This document shows, piece after piece, positions 34,938 to 45,564 of a DNA stretch of 64,000 nucleotides. The notes beneath the pieces were generated by a model. It was given only the letters and a program-made list of their open reading frames with translations. It was not told where the DNA came from and did no database searches. The position numbers were made by a program, and so were the translations under genes. Position 1 is the stretch's first letter. Each line of letters opens with the position of its first letter. The stretch is from Azolla caroliniana (Eukaryota; Polypodiophyta): assembly GCA_043228905.1 (NCBI GenBank), contig JBHGNT010000006.1, positions 17,980,001 to 18,044,000 of the forward strand, given 5' to 3'.

Positions 34938-35585
34938 TGTGTCCTGGCATGGCTCACTTAGAAGCGTAGCGTAGCGTAGATAGAAGATAATGTGAAAGTG
35001 AGGAAGGAATCGTTGGGGTTATGGACAGAAGACACGAAAGAGTAGAGATGGCGTGAATAAAAATCAATAGGATATGGCAAGGTAGGATTTTTAAGAAATA
35101 TGAGATATGGCAAGATAAGATATAAAATGATATTTGAGAAAATGTAGGAAATTTATAATCATTATCATGAAAGAGTTACAAAATGGTTGCGAGCATTATT
35201 GATTTCGAACTTTGTCTCACAAGGTAATCGCTCTTCTATTTCTTGATAGTAAGCCACAACAATCTTCACTTCAATATTTTGATGAAGATAAGAATCGAAC
35301 CGCCACCCTTCCGTTGCGAGTTGAGGAGGACAACCGCCAAGCTAGTTCTCTTCTAGTCTTTTGAAGATACCTCTCTCTCCCTCTTTGTCTATTATGATAT
35401 ATTATAATTCGATTCAATCTTATTTCTTGGTATCTTTGTGACTACATCCCCTTCTCTTTTTATAGTAAAGGGATAGTCTTGCATGTCGTCCATGTGTCGC
35501 ACATGCAGATAGGCTCTTGCATGCGTGTGCTATATGGTGCACATGTAATATACTACATACAATGTTTACACTATTTAATGCAAGT
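34938..35585 (-). repeat. 5' LTR of gypsy E, inner part
   Basis: Starts TGTCCTGGCATGGC on the plus strand and aligns with 23978-24637 of the left LTR. It ends at the AAGT (35582-35585) that F duplicated. Confidence 0.9.
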
Positions 35586-35610
35586 GGGTAAAAGCATGCG
35601 AGTGAAAACA
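35586..35610 (+). repeat. left terminal inverted repeat of F
   Basis: GGGTAAAAGCATGCGAGTG followed by AAAACA; pairs with 48004-48028. A copy of TAGCTAATTAGCTA follows almost at once (about 35617-35630). Confidence 0.88.
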
Positions 35611-36460
35611 CTATTATAGCTAATTAGCTACTTGTTTTAGTTTTTTGTGCGAAAATCATAAGGATGGTTTACGAAATTTTATGTTTTATTAGTTAAATAC
35701 ATGTCATTTAATTGATGCGAATACTCAAATATTTGAACTTTAGTTTCTGACATAGTGGAACATGGGGAATAGTGCCATCATCTAAGGTTGACTTGAATGT
35801 CATCAAATTCTTGATAATCCTGAGTTCGAGTTCGAACTCCAAACAGATGGAGTACTCTAAGCATGAACGTAGACGAAGCCCCCGCAGCAGCACTAAAACT
35901 CTGAGATCGACATTGCACGTTTAGAGCTACAACACACAAGCTAGTCGATCCTCGTCCAGGTATGTATCAATTACATATTAAAAAAACCTTTTTTTCCCTT
36001 TTTGATAACTGTCTGTAATTGTCTATAACTTTGGTGCCTGTTCATCTTTCCCAAAATTCGAATAGGGCGAAGTCATTGGAGTCCCAAACAAGGATGGCTC
36101 GAAGATCGGGGTGTAGCAGCAAGTGTGTTTCTAATTGACAGAATTTCGTAGTACGGTTGATTTTTGCCTTTAGTGATGATTAGGGTTTGTGTTTCCCTTA
36201 AGTGGTTTAGGGTTTCTGATTACAAATTTCAGATTACAAGTTTCTAGTTACAAATTTCTTATTATTGTCACAATCTGTTGTAATTTTGCACAAATTTTGA
36301 TTAGGGTTTCTAATTTTTTAAGTGGTTGATTTCTGATACATGTTGAAAAGGACAGATTACAAATTTCAGATTACTGTCTCAAAGTGTTGTAATTTTGCAC
36401 CAAATTCACATTAAAAATTTCTGTTTTTGCACCAATTCTGATTACTGATTTTCTATCTCA
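35611..36460 (+). other. F left subterminal region, no clear gene
   Basis: AT-rich. It holds a candidate leader with a splice donor at about 35959 (CCAG|GTATGTATC). A short ATG frame lies at about 36093 (MARRSGCSSK) and is followed by a donor-like GTGTG. AT-rich intron-like sequence with repeated TTACAAATTTC motifs then leads to an acceptor, CTATCTCAG, at 36460. Splicing is inferred only. Confidence 0.4.
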
Positions 36461-37139
36461 GGTGGCTCGTTCCTCCCTATCCTAGAGTGCTGAACTTCGC
36501 AAAATTTTGCGAGACAAAATTTCACAACATATATGGTCTGTCGCTCGAGGGTATTGACCCTACTATTCTAACATATAGATTGATTAGTGATGTAGACTGG
36601 ATGTCAGTATATAAAGTGCCTAGAGTGAAAGGCAATGTCAAGCTCAAGCATTTACGACCGGACCTGTACAACGACTGGATGAGATTGCACCAGAAAGTAC
36701 ATCAAGAGATCCCGGTCAACAACAAGTTGTCCTTTTGATTTGCCAGAGCTTTTGCATACGAGTATTGCAAAACAACAAAGGAATCTCGTGACCCTGAAAT
36801 GTGCAGGGTAGCTTGGGCAATTTATGGTGCGGCATCGGTAGAAAGATGTCATAAGATGGGGAGCTTGCAACAAAAAATGGCAAGATTTTGGAGCATGGTA
36901 GTTGATGATGCAACTACCGACTCCCAACAAACCCGCAAGTATACGCCAAACCGACACACAATGAAAGCCAATGTCGATGATACAGGTGAGACATTGATTA
37001 GCTATATGCTAAAAACTGTCCATGAAGCCTGTAAGACATTGGAGTTTTTTAAGATTATTTAGAGAAAGCAACATTGGCTGCTGCGATGGAGAGGAAAGTC
37101 ACTTTGGCAGTTACAACAATCAAAAATAAGATTCCGGTA
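36461..37139 (+). pseudogene. F plus-strand gene, N-terminal exon remnant (unknown protein)
   Basis: After the acceptor at 36460 the frame reads WLVPPYPRVLNFAKFC, then YGLSLEGIDPTILTYRL, KHLRPDLYNDWMRLHQKV, a stop (TGA at about 36737), then in the same frame AFAYEYCKTTKESRDPEMCR, SLQQKMARFWSMVVDD and LISYMLKTVHEACKTLEFF. A one-base frame change near 37045 is followed by YLEKATLAAAMERKVTLAV and a donor-like CCG|GTACGT at 37139. Overall composition is that of a real protein. I do not recognise the family. Confidence 0.5.
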
Positions 37140-37511
37140 CGTATTGTTTTGCTAGTATCTAATATGTTATAAATAACTTGTACATTAAAATGTGCTACTG
37201 AGGCATTATCTGGAACAGGTTGCTCAACATGAACTTGAAATTGAGGGGTCATTGGATCCCCAACGAAAATTCAACTGCACACAGAGATCCAGGTTCTTTC
37301 AATGAACCTGGACCTTCTCGGTGTAAACATTGTCGTTGATTACAATTTGGAATAGCTACAAGTAAGTTAATGATTCTTGTTTCTTGTTGTTGTATCTTCC
37401 TCATTAAAGAATAATTAATCGGTAAATTTCTCGGCTACGTTGAAGGAACAATACTCCCGTCAAGAACAAGTAGTTAGCTGCCTTAAGAAGTAGCTACATT
37501 TTGCGGAGGGG

Positions 37512-37832
37512 ATGGTAAGGAGGAGACAAGAATTCGATCTGAACATTCTTGCTCCCTTACCAAATGAAGGAGAACCAAGAAACAATATATTGATTGTTCA
37601 AGCACGTTGCATCACTTGTGGATTACGTGTAGAGGACACATCTGCTACTCTATTGGTTCACCTACAACCATGCCAACACACATACCATATCGTTTGTTTT
37701 CAATATGCCTATCACATTGTTGCATTCTGTTTGGGGGATTGTAGTACAGCTCTCCCAGATGAGTGGAGAAAACACATAGGTAAAATTGCTACTTGTGACC
37801 ATAGTGTATCTAATGTGTTCCATCTTTGCTAA
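37512..37832 (+). pseudogene. F gene part with RING-like cysteines
   Basis: 106 codons. The order C-X2-C (CITC), C-X-H-X2-H-X2-C (CQHTYHIVC) and C-X3-DC (CLGDC) is close to a RING-H2 finger, though the last pair is irregular. The start is nominal; exon edges are uncertain. It is immediately followed by the first palindrome array, which may therefore lie in an intron. The interval 37140-37511 holds an acceptor-like GGAACAG (about 37219) and short coding-like stretches only. Confidence 0.42.
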
Positions 37833-37839
37833 TTAGGTA

Positions 37840-39480
37840 AGTTGTATAAAGTGTGGAAACTATTTAGCTATTATGGTTGTAGTGTAGTAGCTAATTACCT
37901 AACATGTAGTGAATTAGCTAAGTCGTACCTAATTAGCTACTACCATACTTTAGCTCAGTAGCTAATTAGCTAAGTGGTAACTAATTAGCTACTATCATAG
38001 TTTACTACAACAGCTAGTTAGCTACTGCCATACTTCAACTGAGTAGCTAATTAACTACTACCATACTTCAGCTGAGTAGCTAATTAGCTAAGCGGAAGCT
38101 AATTAGCTACTACCATAGTTTAGTATAGTAGCTAATTAGCTAAATGGTAGCTAATTAGCTACTACCATACGTTAGTTGAGTAGCTAATTAGCTAAGTGGT
38201 AGCTAATAAGCTACTACCATGGTTTAATACATTAGCTAATGAGGTACTACTATAGTTTAGTACATTAGCTAATTAGCTAAGTGGTAGCGAATTACCTACT
38301 ACCATAGTTTAGTGCAGTAGCTAATTAACTACTACCATAGTTTAGTGTAGTAGCTAATTAGCTACTACCACAGTTTAGTACAGTAGCTAATTAGCTCAGT
38401 GGTAGCTAATTAGCTACTAGCATACATTAGCTGAGTAGCTAATTAGCTATCACTTAGCTAATTAGCTACTACCATAGTTTAATACCATAGCTAATTAGCT
38501 ACTACCATAGTTTAGTACAATAGCTAATTAGCTAAGTGGTAGATAATTAGCTACTACCATAGTTTAGTACAGTAGCTAATTAGCTACTACCATAGTTTAG
38601 CAAAGTAGCTAATTATGTAAGTGGTAACTAATTAGCTACTACCATAGTTTAGCAGAGTAGCTAATTATGTAAGTGGTAGCTAATTACCTACTACCATAGT
38701 TTAGTACAGTAGCTAATTAGCTACTACCATACATTAGCTGAATAGCTAATTAGCTACCACTTAGCTAAGTAGGTACTACCATAGTTTAGTACAATACCTA
38801 ATTAGCTAAGTGGGAGCTAATTAGCTACTACCATACATTAGCTGAATAGCTAATTAGCTACCACTTAGCTAAGTAGGTACTACCATAGTTTAGTACAATA
38901 CCTAATTAGCTAAGTGGGAGCTAATTAGCTACTACCATACTTTAGTTATAATGGCTAATTAGCTAGTACCATACTTTAGTATAGTAGCTAATTAGCTACT
39001 ACCATGGTTTAGTAGAGTAGCTAATTAGCTACTACCATGGTTTAGTACAGTAGCTAATTAACTACTAGCATGGTTTAGTAGAGTAGCTAATTAGCTAAGT
39101 GGTAGCTAATTAGCTACTACCATAGTTTAGTACAATAACTAATTAGCTAAGTGGTAGCTAATTAGCTACTACCATAGTTTAGTACAATAGCTAATTAGCT
39201 ATGTGGTAGCTAAGTAGAGACTACCATAGTTTAATACAATAGCTAGTTAGCTAAGTGGTAGCTAATTAGCTACTACCATAGTTTAGTACAGTAGCTAATT
39301 AGCTACTACCATACTTTAGTTATAGTGGCAAACTAGCTAGTACCATACTTTAGTTGAGTAACAAATTAGCTAGTACCATACCTAAGGGAAGTAGCTAATT
39401 AGCTCATTGGTAGCTAATTAGCTATTGTCATAGTCTAGAAGAATAGCTAGTTAGCTAGGATGTAACTAATTAGCGACCAT
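37840..39480. repeat. palindrome array 1 of F (TAGCTAATTAGCTA units)
   Basis: About 1.6 kb made almost wholly of TAGCTAATTAGCTA and variants, joined by CTACCATAGTTTAGTACAG, CTACCATACTTTAGCTGAG or AGTGG spacers. The motif is a perfect 14-bp palindrome. Units are 33 or 52 bp and irregularly ordered. Several dozen copies. A second array is at 42405-43350, and single copies lie near both ends of F. Confidence 0.93.
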
Positions 39481-39975
39481 GTTGTTGTAGAATCTTGTGG
39501 ATTAAGGAGGGCACATGAGCTGTCTGGTGTTGATGACATTGCAACCGATGAGGAGATAGTTGCCAACGTGGTTGAAAGTAAGAGTCCTGCTATCACATCT
39601 CCTTCAGATCAGCTCCATCCTATTCTTTTGGAAGATGGTAATGAATTAGGCAACAATGTGAAAAGCCATGAAATATTGGAAACAACATGTAAAGTTGAGG
39701 TTCACAACAATAGTGTTTTTGAAAACTTGATGCAACATTTCTTCGAATCCCAAAACCTTGATTTCACGCCATTGAGCCCAACTACTAATAATGGCCAAAC
39801 AGATTCCACTGTACTGGAAAGGTTGTCGGAGGAGGACACACCTGCACAATGGGTCAAAGAAACAAGGCTAAATGGGCAACCGGCCTGAAAAAGGCTGAAG
39901 AAGGGGCCATGATCGGGGACAAGACCAGTTACTCAGTCAAGGGGCTCTTGAATTGGAGCAAAATACTTAGAAGTG
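39481..39975 (+). pseudogene. F gene exon, acidic region (unknown protein)
   Basis: Begins after an acceptor-like TTGTTGTAG at 39490 and is open to 39888 (SCGLRRAHELSGVDDIATDE, VFENLMQHFFESQNLDF, VLERLSEEDTPAQWVKETRL). A change of frame near 39870 gives KWATGLKKAEEGAMIGDKTS and LLNWSKILRSGI up to 39975. It is acidic then basic, with no recognised domain. Confidence 0.45.
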
Positions 39976-40219
39976 GGATATGATTGTTAGCGATTTTCCT
40001 AGGGTTTTATGAAGTTTTACTATGATCTATTTGGACAAGTAAAACCTCAGATTGGTTGTTGCTTGATCCACATTATCTAATGGAACTCTATGCTGTTTCT
40101 CCAAGATAATTATGTTCATGTTTCTATGATGGAAAATATTTCATGTTCATTATGTTGTTTTGTGAGACTGTTAGTTACTTTGTGAGTGTGAATATGTTGG
40201 TGTTTTCTGATGTTGCAGA

Positions 40220-41072
40220 GTCTAAAGGGTTTGAATCTATTGCTCGTAAGGCCGATGGCAGTGTGGAAATTGTTGATTTTGCTACGTGTTTAGAGGGCCA
40301 CATCTTGAAAGTAGATGTAGTAACTGACACAAATGATTTGGTCACGCAAGTTGATCAAGCATGTTGCACAAATGATCTGATTTTGCAGGTAGATGCAACA
40401 TGTGATACGAGTGGCCTGATATCGACCAGATCAGTATCTACATGCACTGAACCAATGACTAAGTCGACAACACAAGAGCACCAGAATGTGAAGCCAGGAC
40501 CAACACAATCGACTAGGGGTTTGAAGAGGAAAAGGACACCAATTGTGCCGACAGAACCTGAGTTGATTGAAATTGATCGTGTGCAACCAGTAATTGGTTT
40601 AACAGAGGCTCAATTACAGGAATGGAAACCTAAACCATTAGAAGTCGAAAGAAGAGCCTTGATCTTGGAGCTTGATAAAGTCCTGATGAGTGTGCGATAT
40701 ATGACACCAAGGAGGGACGCAAATCAATTTCTGGAGTGGGTTGTGCAATATTTTGATTTGTTTATTTGCAGTGAAAAACCACGTACATATGTGTGGAAGT
40801 GTGTAGAAAGATTCTTCCCGAAGTGGCGACAACTTTTCAAGGGTCAGTGGACACGAGAGAATTGTGAGAAGAATGATGTTGCAAGATTCAAAAGAATTTT
40901 TTATTTTTGGGACACTTGGCTAGATTATAATGTCGACAATACGTTGATTCTGGATACTGAACATTTCCGACATTACTTCAACATTTGCAAATGTTGTCTC
41001 ATTCTACCCGATGAAATGCCTAAACACTATTTGGTGAAAACATTGTGTTGCCAACTAGCTACATGGTTGTGA
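40220..41072 (+). pseudogene. captured FCP1/HAD-phosphatase-like domain in F
   Basis: An acceptor (TGATGTTGCAG) at 40219 precedes an open frame of about 283 codons ending TGA at 41070-41072. The first 130 residues are low-complexity and basic (RGLKRKRTPIVPTEPELIEI). The rest follows the FCP1-type HAD fold in order: ALILELDKVLM, FLEWVVQYFDLFICSEKPRT, CVERFFPKWRQLFKGQWTREN, NTLILDTEHFRHYF. The nucleophile motif, normally D-x-D/N, reads E-L-D, and the usual paired Asp of the last motif reads D-T, so phosphatase activity is unlikely. It appears to be a host-derived or long-resident passenger exon. Whether it belongs to the same transcript as the upstream pieces is inferred from splice-like edges. 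Confidence 0.6.
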
Positions 41073-41559
41073 ACTCCATACCAAGCTCGGTATGCAAATC
41101 ATATATGTAGAGAAGTTCCACTGACTAGCCAGAGCTTAGCTGTTTATAGATGATTTCAAGACATTGGCAATGGGATGTTATAAATATGTAATTTGCTACC
41201 ACTTAATCAATGAAGAATTAAATTGCTTGTTTTGACTAACTTATCTACTATGTAATTTTAAGAGTATGTTTAGGATTGTTGATTTCATGATAGTGTTTTT
41301 TCTTAAAATTATGCAAATGATTTTAAGTTGTACATGGTTCACTTGAGTAAATTTGTATCTCAGAAAGAAGAACCCTAAATGATATTATTAAACTGTATAT
41401 CAGAAAGAAGACTGTATATAAAAATGACACACGATTTTGTTGAGAAAGAAGCACAAAAATGATAATGTATATGAAAAAAAAAAACTCTCAAATAGGTCCA
41501 TTAAACTGTTTATTTGCAATACACGTGCTTTGTTTGTTTTACAAGAAAATTGGTAATTG
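41073..41559. other. F, AT-rich spacer between convergent remnants
   Basis: No coding frame of note. It separates the plus-strand phosphatase-like gene end from the minus-strand transposase-like gene end, i.e. a shared 3' region; it contains an A10-11 run near 41475. Confidence 0.5.
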
Positions 41560-42400
41560 CTACCTATAGCTACAAATTCCATGGCATATTGTTGTAAATA
41601 CATTCATACACATTAGCACTAACTGTGTATAAACCTGAGGAGCTATTGTATTGCGACATTGGGACATTGATGCACCTGACCAAATGAGAGTACATGTACG
41701 CCACTGGTTTGTCTTCCAATAGCCTATACACATAATCGTAATCATCTAGTCTTGCATAAAAAATACCTTCGATGTAGAATGTCCTGGTAGATACAACATT
41801 TCCCCAAGCATCTAATATATTCTACGTTGCACATTGTTTACTAACCGTGCACTTCAATATATAGAAATCAACACCCTCTGAATTGCCGTCTTTTGCATTT
41901 ACATCGAAATTATCCCCAACATTTAACACATCACTAAGAGTATCTCCACGTCCTTGATATGTCAAGTCAGCATTCTTTTCTGTTTCTCCATCAACTGCTT
42001 CCTTATCGTTCAATGTATGATACTCCCAATTCTGAATATATGCTTTGTTTAAACAATACCTCCAATTTCCCGGCACACAATGGACGCAAAAAATAAGTTA
42101 ATTCTCTAACCGCAATACAATTACCATCCAATCAGAATAACAACGAACAACCTAGAGATATCACAATTCGGGAATTCCTTGGTGCTCCCAGGTTTTCTCC
42201 CTATTTACTTCATCTATCTTCACTTCCCAAAATTCACGTTTGATATCTTGGACCCGTGAGGAATAAACACCCATTGCACTCGTTGACATATTAGCTCTTA
42301 AAAATTCAATTACATGTGTTGCACAATTCATCTGCACACCATCTGCCTTTCGTTATTCATGGGTAAGTGCCCGCTTCATAACAATACCTGCACCATCATG
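41560..42400 (-). pseudogene. F transposase-like protein, C-terminal part
   Basis: Minus-strand frame with two in-frame stops. From the right: HDGAGIVMKRALTHE, stop (TAA where CAA is expected), RKADGVQMNCATHVIEFL, VYSSRVQDIKREFWEVKIDE. After a break near 42085-42170 come GNWRYCLNKAYIQNWEYHTL, SEGVDFYILKC, stop (TAG at about 41824), NILDAWGNVVSTRTFYIEGI and VYRLLEDKPVAYMYSHLVRC. The HDGAG...KRAL pattern and the later domain match my recollection of a transposase-like family widespread in seedless plants and cnidarians. No search was possible. Confidence 0.5.
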
Positions 42401-42404
42401 TTCA

Positions 42405-43350
42405 CTTTTAGCTACTACCATAGTTTAGTACAGTAGCTAATTAGCTACTACCATACTTTAGTTGAGTAGCTAATTAGCTAAGTGGTAGCTAAATAGTTTA
42501 GTACAGTAGCTAATTAGCTACTACCATACTTTAGTTGACTAGCTAATTAGCTAAGTGGTAGCTAATTCGCTACTACCATAGTTTAATACAATAGTTAATT
42601 AGCTAAATGTTAGCTAATTAGATACTACCATAGTTTAATATAGTAACTAATTAGCTAAGTAGTAGCTAAGTAGCTACTACCATACTTTAGCTAAGTCGCT
42701 AATTAGCTAACAGGTAGCTAATTAGCTACTACCATACTTAAGCTGAGTAGCTAATTAGCTAAGTTGTAGCTAATTAGCTACTACCATACTTTAGCTGAGT
42801 AGCTAATTAGCTAAATGGTAGCTAATTAACTACTACCATACTTCAACCTAGTAGTTAATTAGCTAAGTGGTAGCTAATTAGCTACTACCATACTTTAGCT
42901 GAGTAGTTAATTAGCTAAGTGTTAGCTAATTAGCTATTACTATACTTTAGTATTAGTGGCTAATTAGCTATTTCTATACTTTAGCTAAGTCACTAATTAG
43001 CTAAGTGGTAGCTAATTAACGACTACCATACTTCAGCTGAGTAGCTAATTATCTACCACTTAGCTAATTAGCTACTACCATACTTTAGCCAATTTTGGTA
43101 GCTAATTAGCTATTGTTATAGGTAGCTAATTAGGTATTGTGGTAGCTAAATAGCTATGAATGGTAGCTAATTAGTTATTCTGGTAGCTAAATAGCTATGT
43201 TCGATATACTTAGGGAGCTAATTAGCTATTTTGGTAGCTAATTAGCTATTGTTGGTAGCTAGTTAGCTATGGGCATATTCTGAGGTAGGTAATTAGCTCT
43301 TCGGGTATGGTCATATTTAGAGGTAGCTAATAAGTTAACTAGCTAAGCTC
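42405..43350. repeat. palindrome array 2 of F
   Basis: Same TAGCTAATTAGCTA-based units as array 1 over about 950 bp, becoming looser after 43090 (AGGTAGCTAATTAGGTATTGTGG). It lies exactly between the two parts of the transposase-like gene, where the catalytic centre would be expected. Confidence 0.92.
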
Positions 43351-43419
43351 AAAAGTCAAAACAAATGTTGAGATAAATGTAAATACTTGAGGTACATCAA
43401 GAAGATGAGTGGGATGCAC

Positions 43420-44086
43420 CTAGTATTGACTCCTTCCAACACGTTTCCTGCATAAATCCTTCTTATTGGGTGAAACCCTACTCTCATTAGTCCAAAATAT
43501 TGTGATTATATCCTTGATTTCGTATGTTATGGGTGTCATTGTCTTACATCTTGTTGTTAGCTTTAGCAGACTAGCTCCTTCACCTAAGGAAACTATTCGG
43601 TTCAATGTATTATACACACTTTTTCTACTAACACCAATTACCTTAGATAGCACATTGATGTTAATATCCTCAACATCACTATTAAGTAACATCATTAGAC
43701 TAGACCTTTTTAAGACAAGATCATCTTTTGACCTGCTCATGGATACGAAACTATTACGGAGATGATGGATCATTTAATATTCCATAAAGTACTACCTTCT
43801 TGTCTTCATTGCTGATGTGCTTGGTTTGAACATTGAAATAGTCTACAACCTTTCTCTCTATGATAGTAGTCTCATTACTTCCATTCTCAGTGATATTTAG
43901 ACCTATATCCCAACTAATACTATCTTTACCTTTAGTGAGTGTGGCTTTCGTATCCTTCAACAATTGACGATGTTTTCTTTTCTTTTCTGCCCAATACTTT
44001 CGTATCGCTTCTTGTGTCCTGATAGCGTCATCCCTATCCTGGTGATCATTGAGGGGTAATTCTAAACACCCTCCTTCCCCTTCCAT
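43420..44086 (-). pseudogene. F transposase-like protein, N-terminal part
   Basis: Two overlapping frames (44086-43754 and 43773-43420) with a one-base shift at about 43765. The first is charged (AIRKYWAEKKRKHRQLLKDT). The second has a helix-turn-helix-like stretch (VIGVSRKSVYNTLNRI) followed by WTNESRVSPNKKDLCRKRVG. I recall the last block from the same transposase-like family as 41560-42400. DNA binding is inferred from the helix-turn-helix and basic residues. Confidence 0.5.
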
Positions 44087-44236
44087 TTGGCTTGACGGGT
44101 TTAAACCCTATTTTTCCCGAAAAAATGACACGTATTAAAGATGGCTATGGGCAACAACAATACACAAAAATATTCCGTAATACACAAGCTTATACATAAC
44201 AATACACAAGATTATCCACAACAATACACAAGATAA
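44087..44236. repeat. ACAATACACAAG repeats in F
   Basis: Short region with about five loose copies of ACAATACACAAG, upstream of the transposase-like ATG on the minus strand; it could include that gene's promoter, but I see no clear box. Confidence 0.5.
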
Positions 44237-44975
44237 TCAATAGACAGAATAGTTATTCAAATCCAAGACCGAACAATGGCGGTAATCCAGGGCCGAATAG
44301 TGGCGACAACTGAGGGTAGAATGGCGGCAGTGGAGGAGTGAAGTTCGTTTGATCGAACAGTTTTGACAATCCAGGACCGAACAATGGCGGCAACTAAGTG
44401 TAGAATGATGGCAATGGAGGAGTGAATACCGTCGGATCGAACAGTGGCAGATGATGCTTGGAACGCACAGTGACAACAATTGAGAGTACAATGGCGGCAG
44501 TGGAGAAGGAGTGAACTCCCTCAGATCGAAAAGTGGCAACAATCCACGACCGAATAGTAGCGGAAACTAAGTGTAGAATGATGGCAATGGATGAGTGAAC
44601 TCCGTCAAATCAAAAAGTGGCAACAATCCAGGACCGGTCACCGAATAGTAGCGGCAAATGAGTGTAGAATGATGGCAATGGAGGAGTGACCTCCGTCAGA
44701 ACAAACAGTGGCAGATGATGCTTGGAACGCACAATGATGGCAACTGAGAGTAGAATGGTGGCAGTGAAGAAGGAGTTAACTCTGTCAGATCGAAAGTGGC
44801 AGCAATATACGACCTTCATAGTCGCGGCAATTGAGTGTACAGTAGCGGCAATGGAGGAGTGAACTCCGTCGGATCGAACAGTGGTAGATGATACTTGGAC
44901 CACACAATGCCGGTAACTGAGTGTAGCATGGAGACAATGGAGGAGTGGACTCAATAGGGTTCAGCAACAGTGGTA
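44237..44975. repeat. diverged tandem array of about 88-bp units in F
   Basis: About eight units of 86-92 bp, each with GTAGAATGATGGCAATGG followed by GAGTGAACTCCGTCGGATCG and then one of two alternative endings (AGTGGCAGATGATGCTTGG or AGTGGCAACAATCCAGGACC). Long accidental frames on the minus strand come from the repeats. Confidence 0.75.
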
Positions 44976-45564
44976 GTAATCTAAGCCAGAATACTCAACC
45001 AAAGATGGCCCACGTTGTCGTGAAAATCCGTCACTATGTGCGGATCGTGAGACGGAACCGCCGGGGTTTTGGGCTAGAAGGATTTAGAGCAACATCCGTC
45101 ACTATGTGCGGATCGTGAGACAAGTGGGAGAGACAAATCATTAGTTTATTGCAAAAGAAAATCGATTCTTTATAATTTCAAAATCGTGTTACAATGGGTT
45201 GGGTATGGAAATGAGAGATTAATTTTTCAAAGAAAGGAGCCAACAACCATGCAAGGACTGGTCCGATATGAATAGGAGAGATAATTTTTAACCAGAAAGA
45301 TCGATTAAACAAAGCTAGGAGTTTGATATCAATATGTGAGATAATTTGTTTCTCGAATCCGAGAGGGAAGAAGAAAGAAGGGGAAAAAAAAAACTAGGAG
45401 GTAAAAAATGGGACATATATCGAGCTCCTCGTTGATCCTCCTCCCCAATGTTACTTTGCATGCCCACTTTTAGTTGGATGGCCTCTAATTTTAGTTGCAT
45501 GGCCTCTACTTTTAGTTGCATGCTTCCATTTTTAGATGCATGCCTTTTACTTTTAGTTGCATGG
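44976..45564. repeat. short repeats between the two large arrays in F
   Basis: Contains an exact 28-bp direct repeat (ATCCGTCACTATGTGCGG...) at 45026-45053 and 45094-45121, and about five loose copies of a 27-bp TTTTAGTTGCATGGCCTC unit at 45465-45565. No gene seen. Confidence 0.65.

Noticed and set aside
37840-43350. CRISPR-like array
   Set aside because: Spacers between the TAGCTAATTAGCTA units are themselves repeated and unit length is irregular; the context is a plant transposon. It is a minisatellite or binding-site array.
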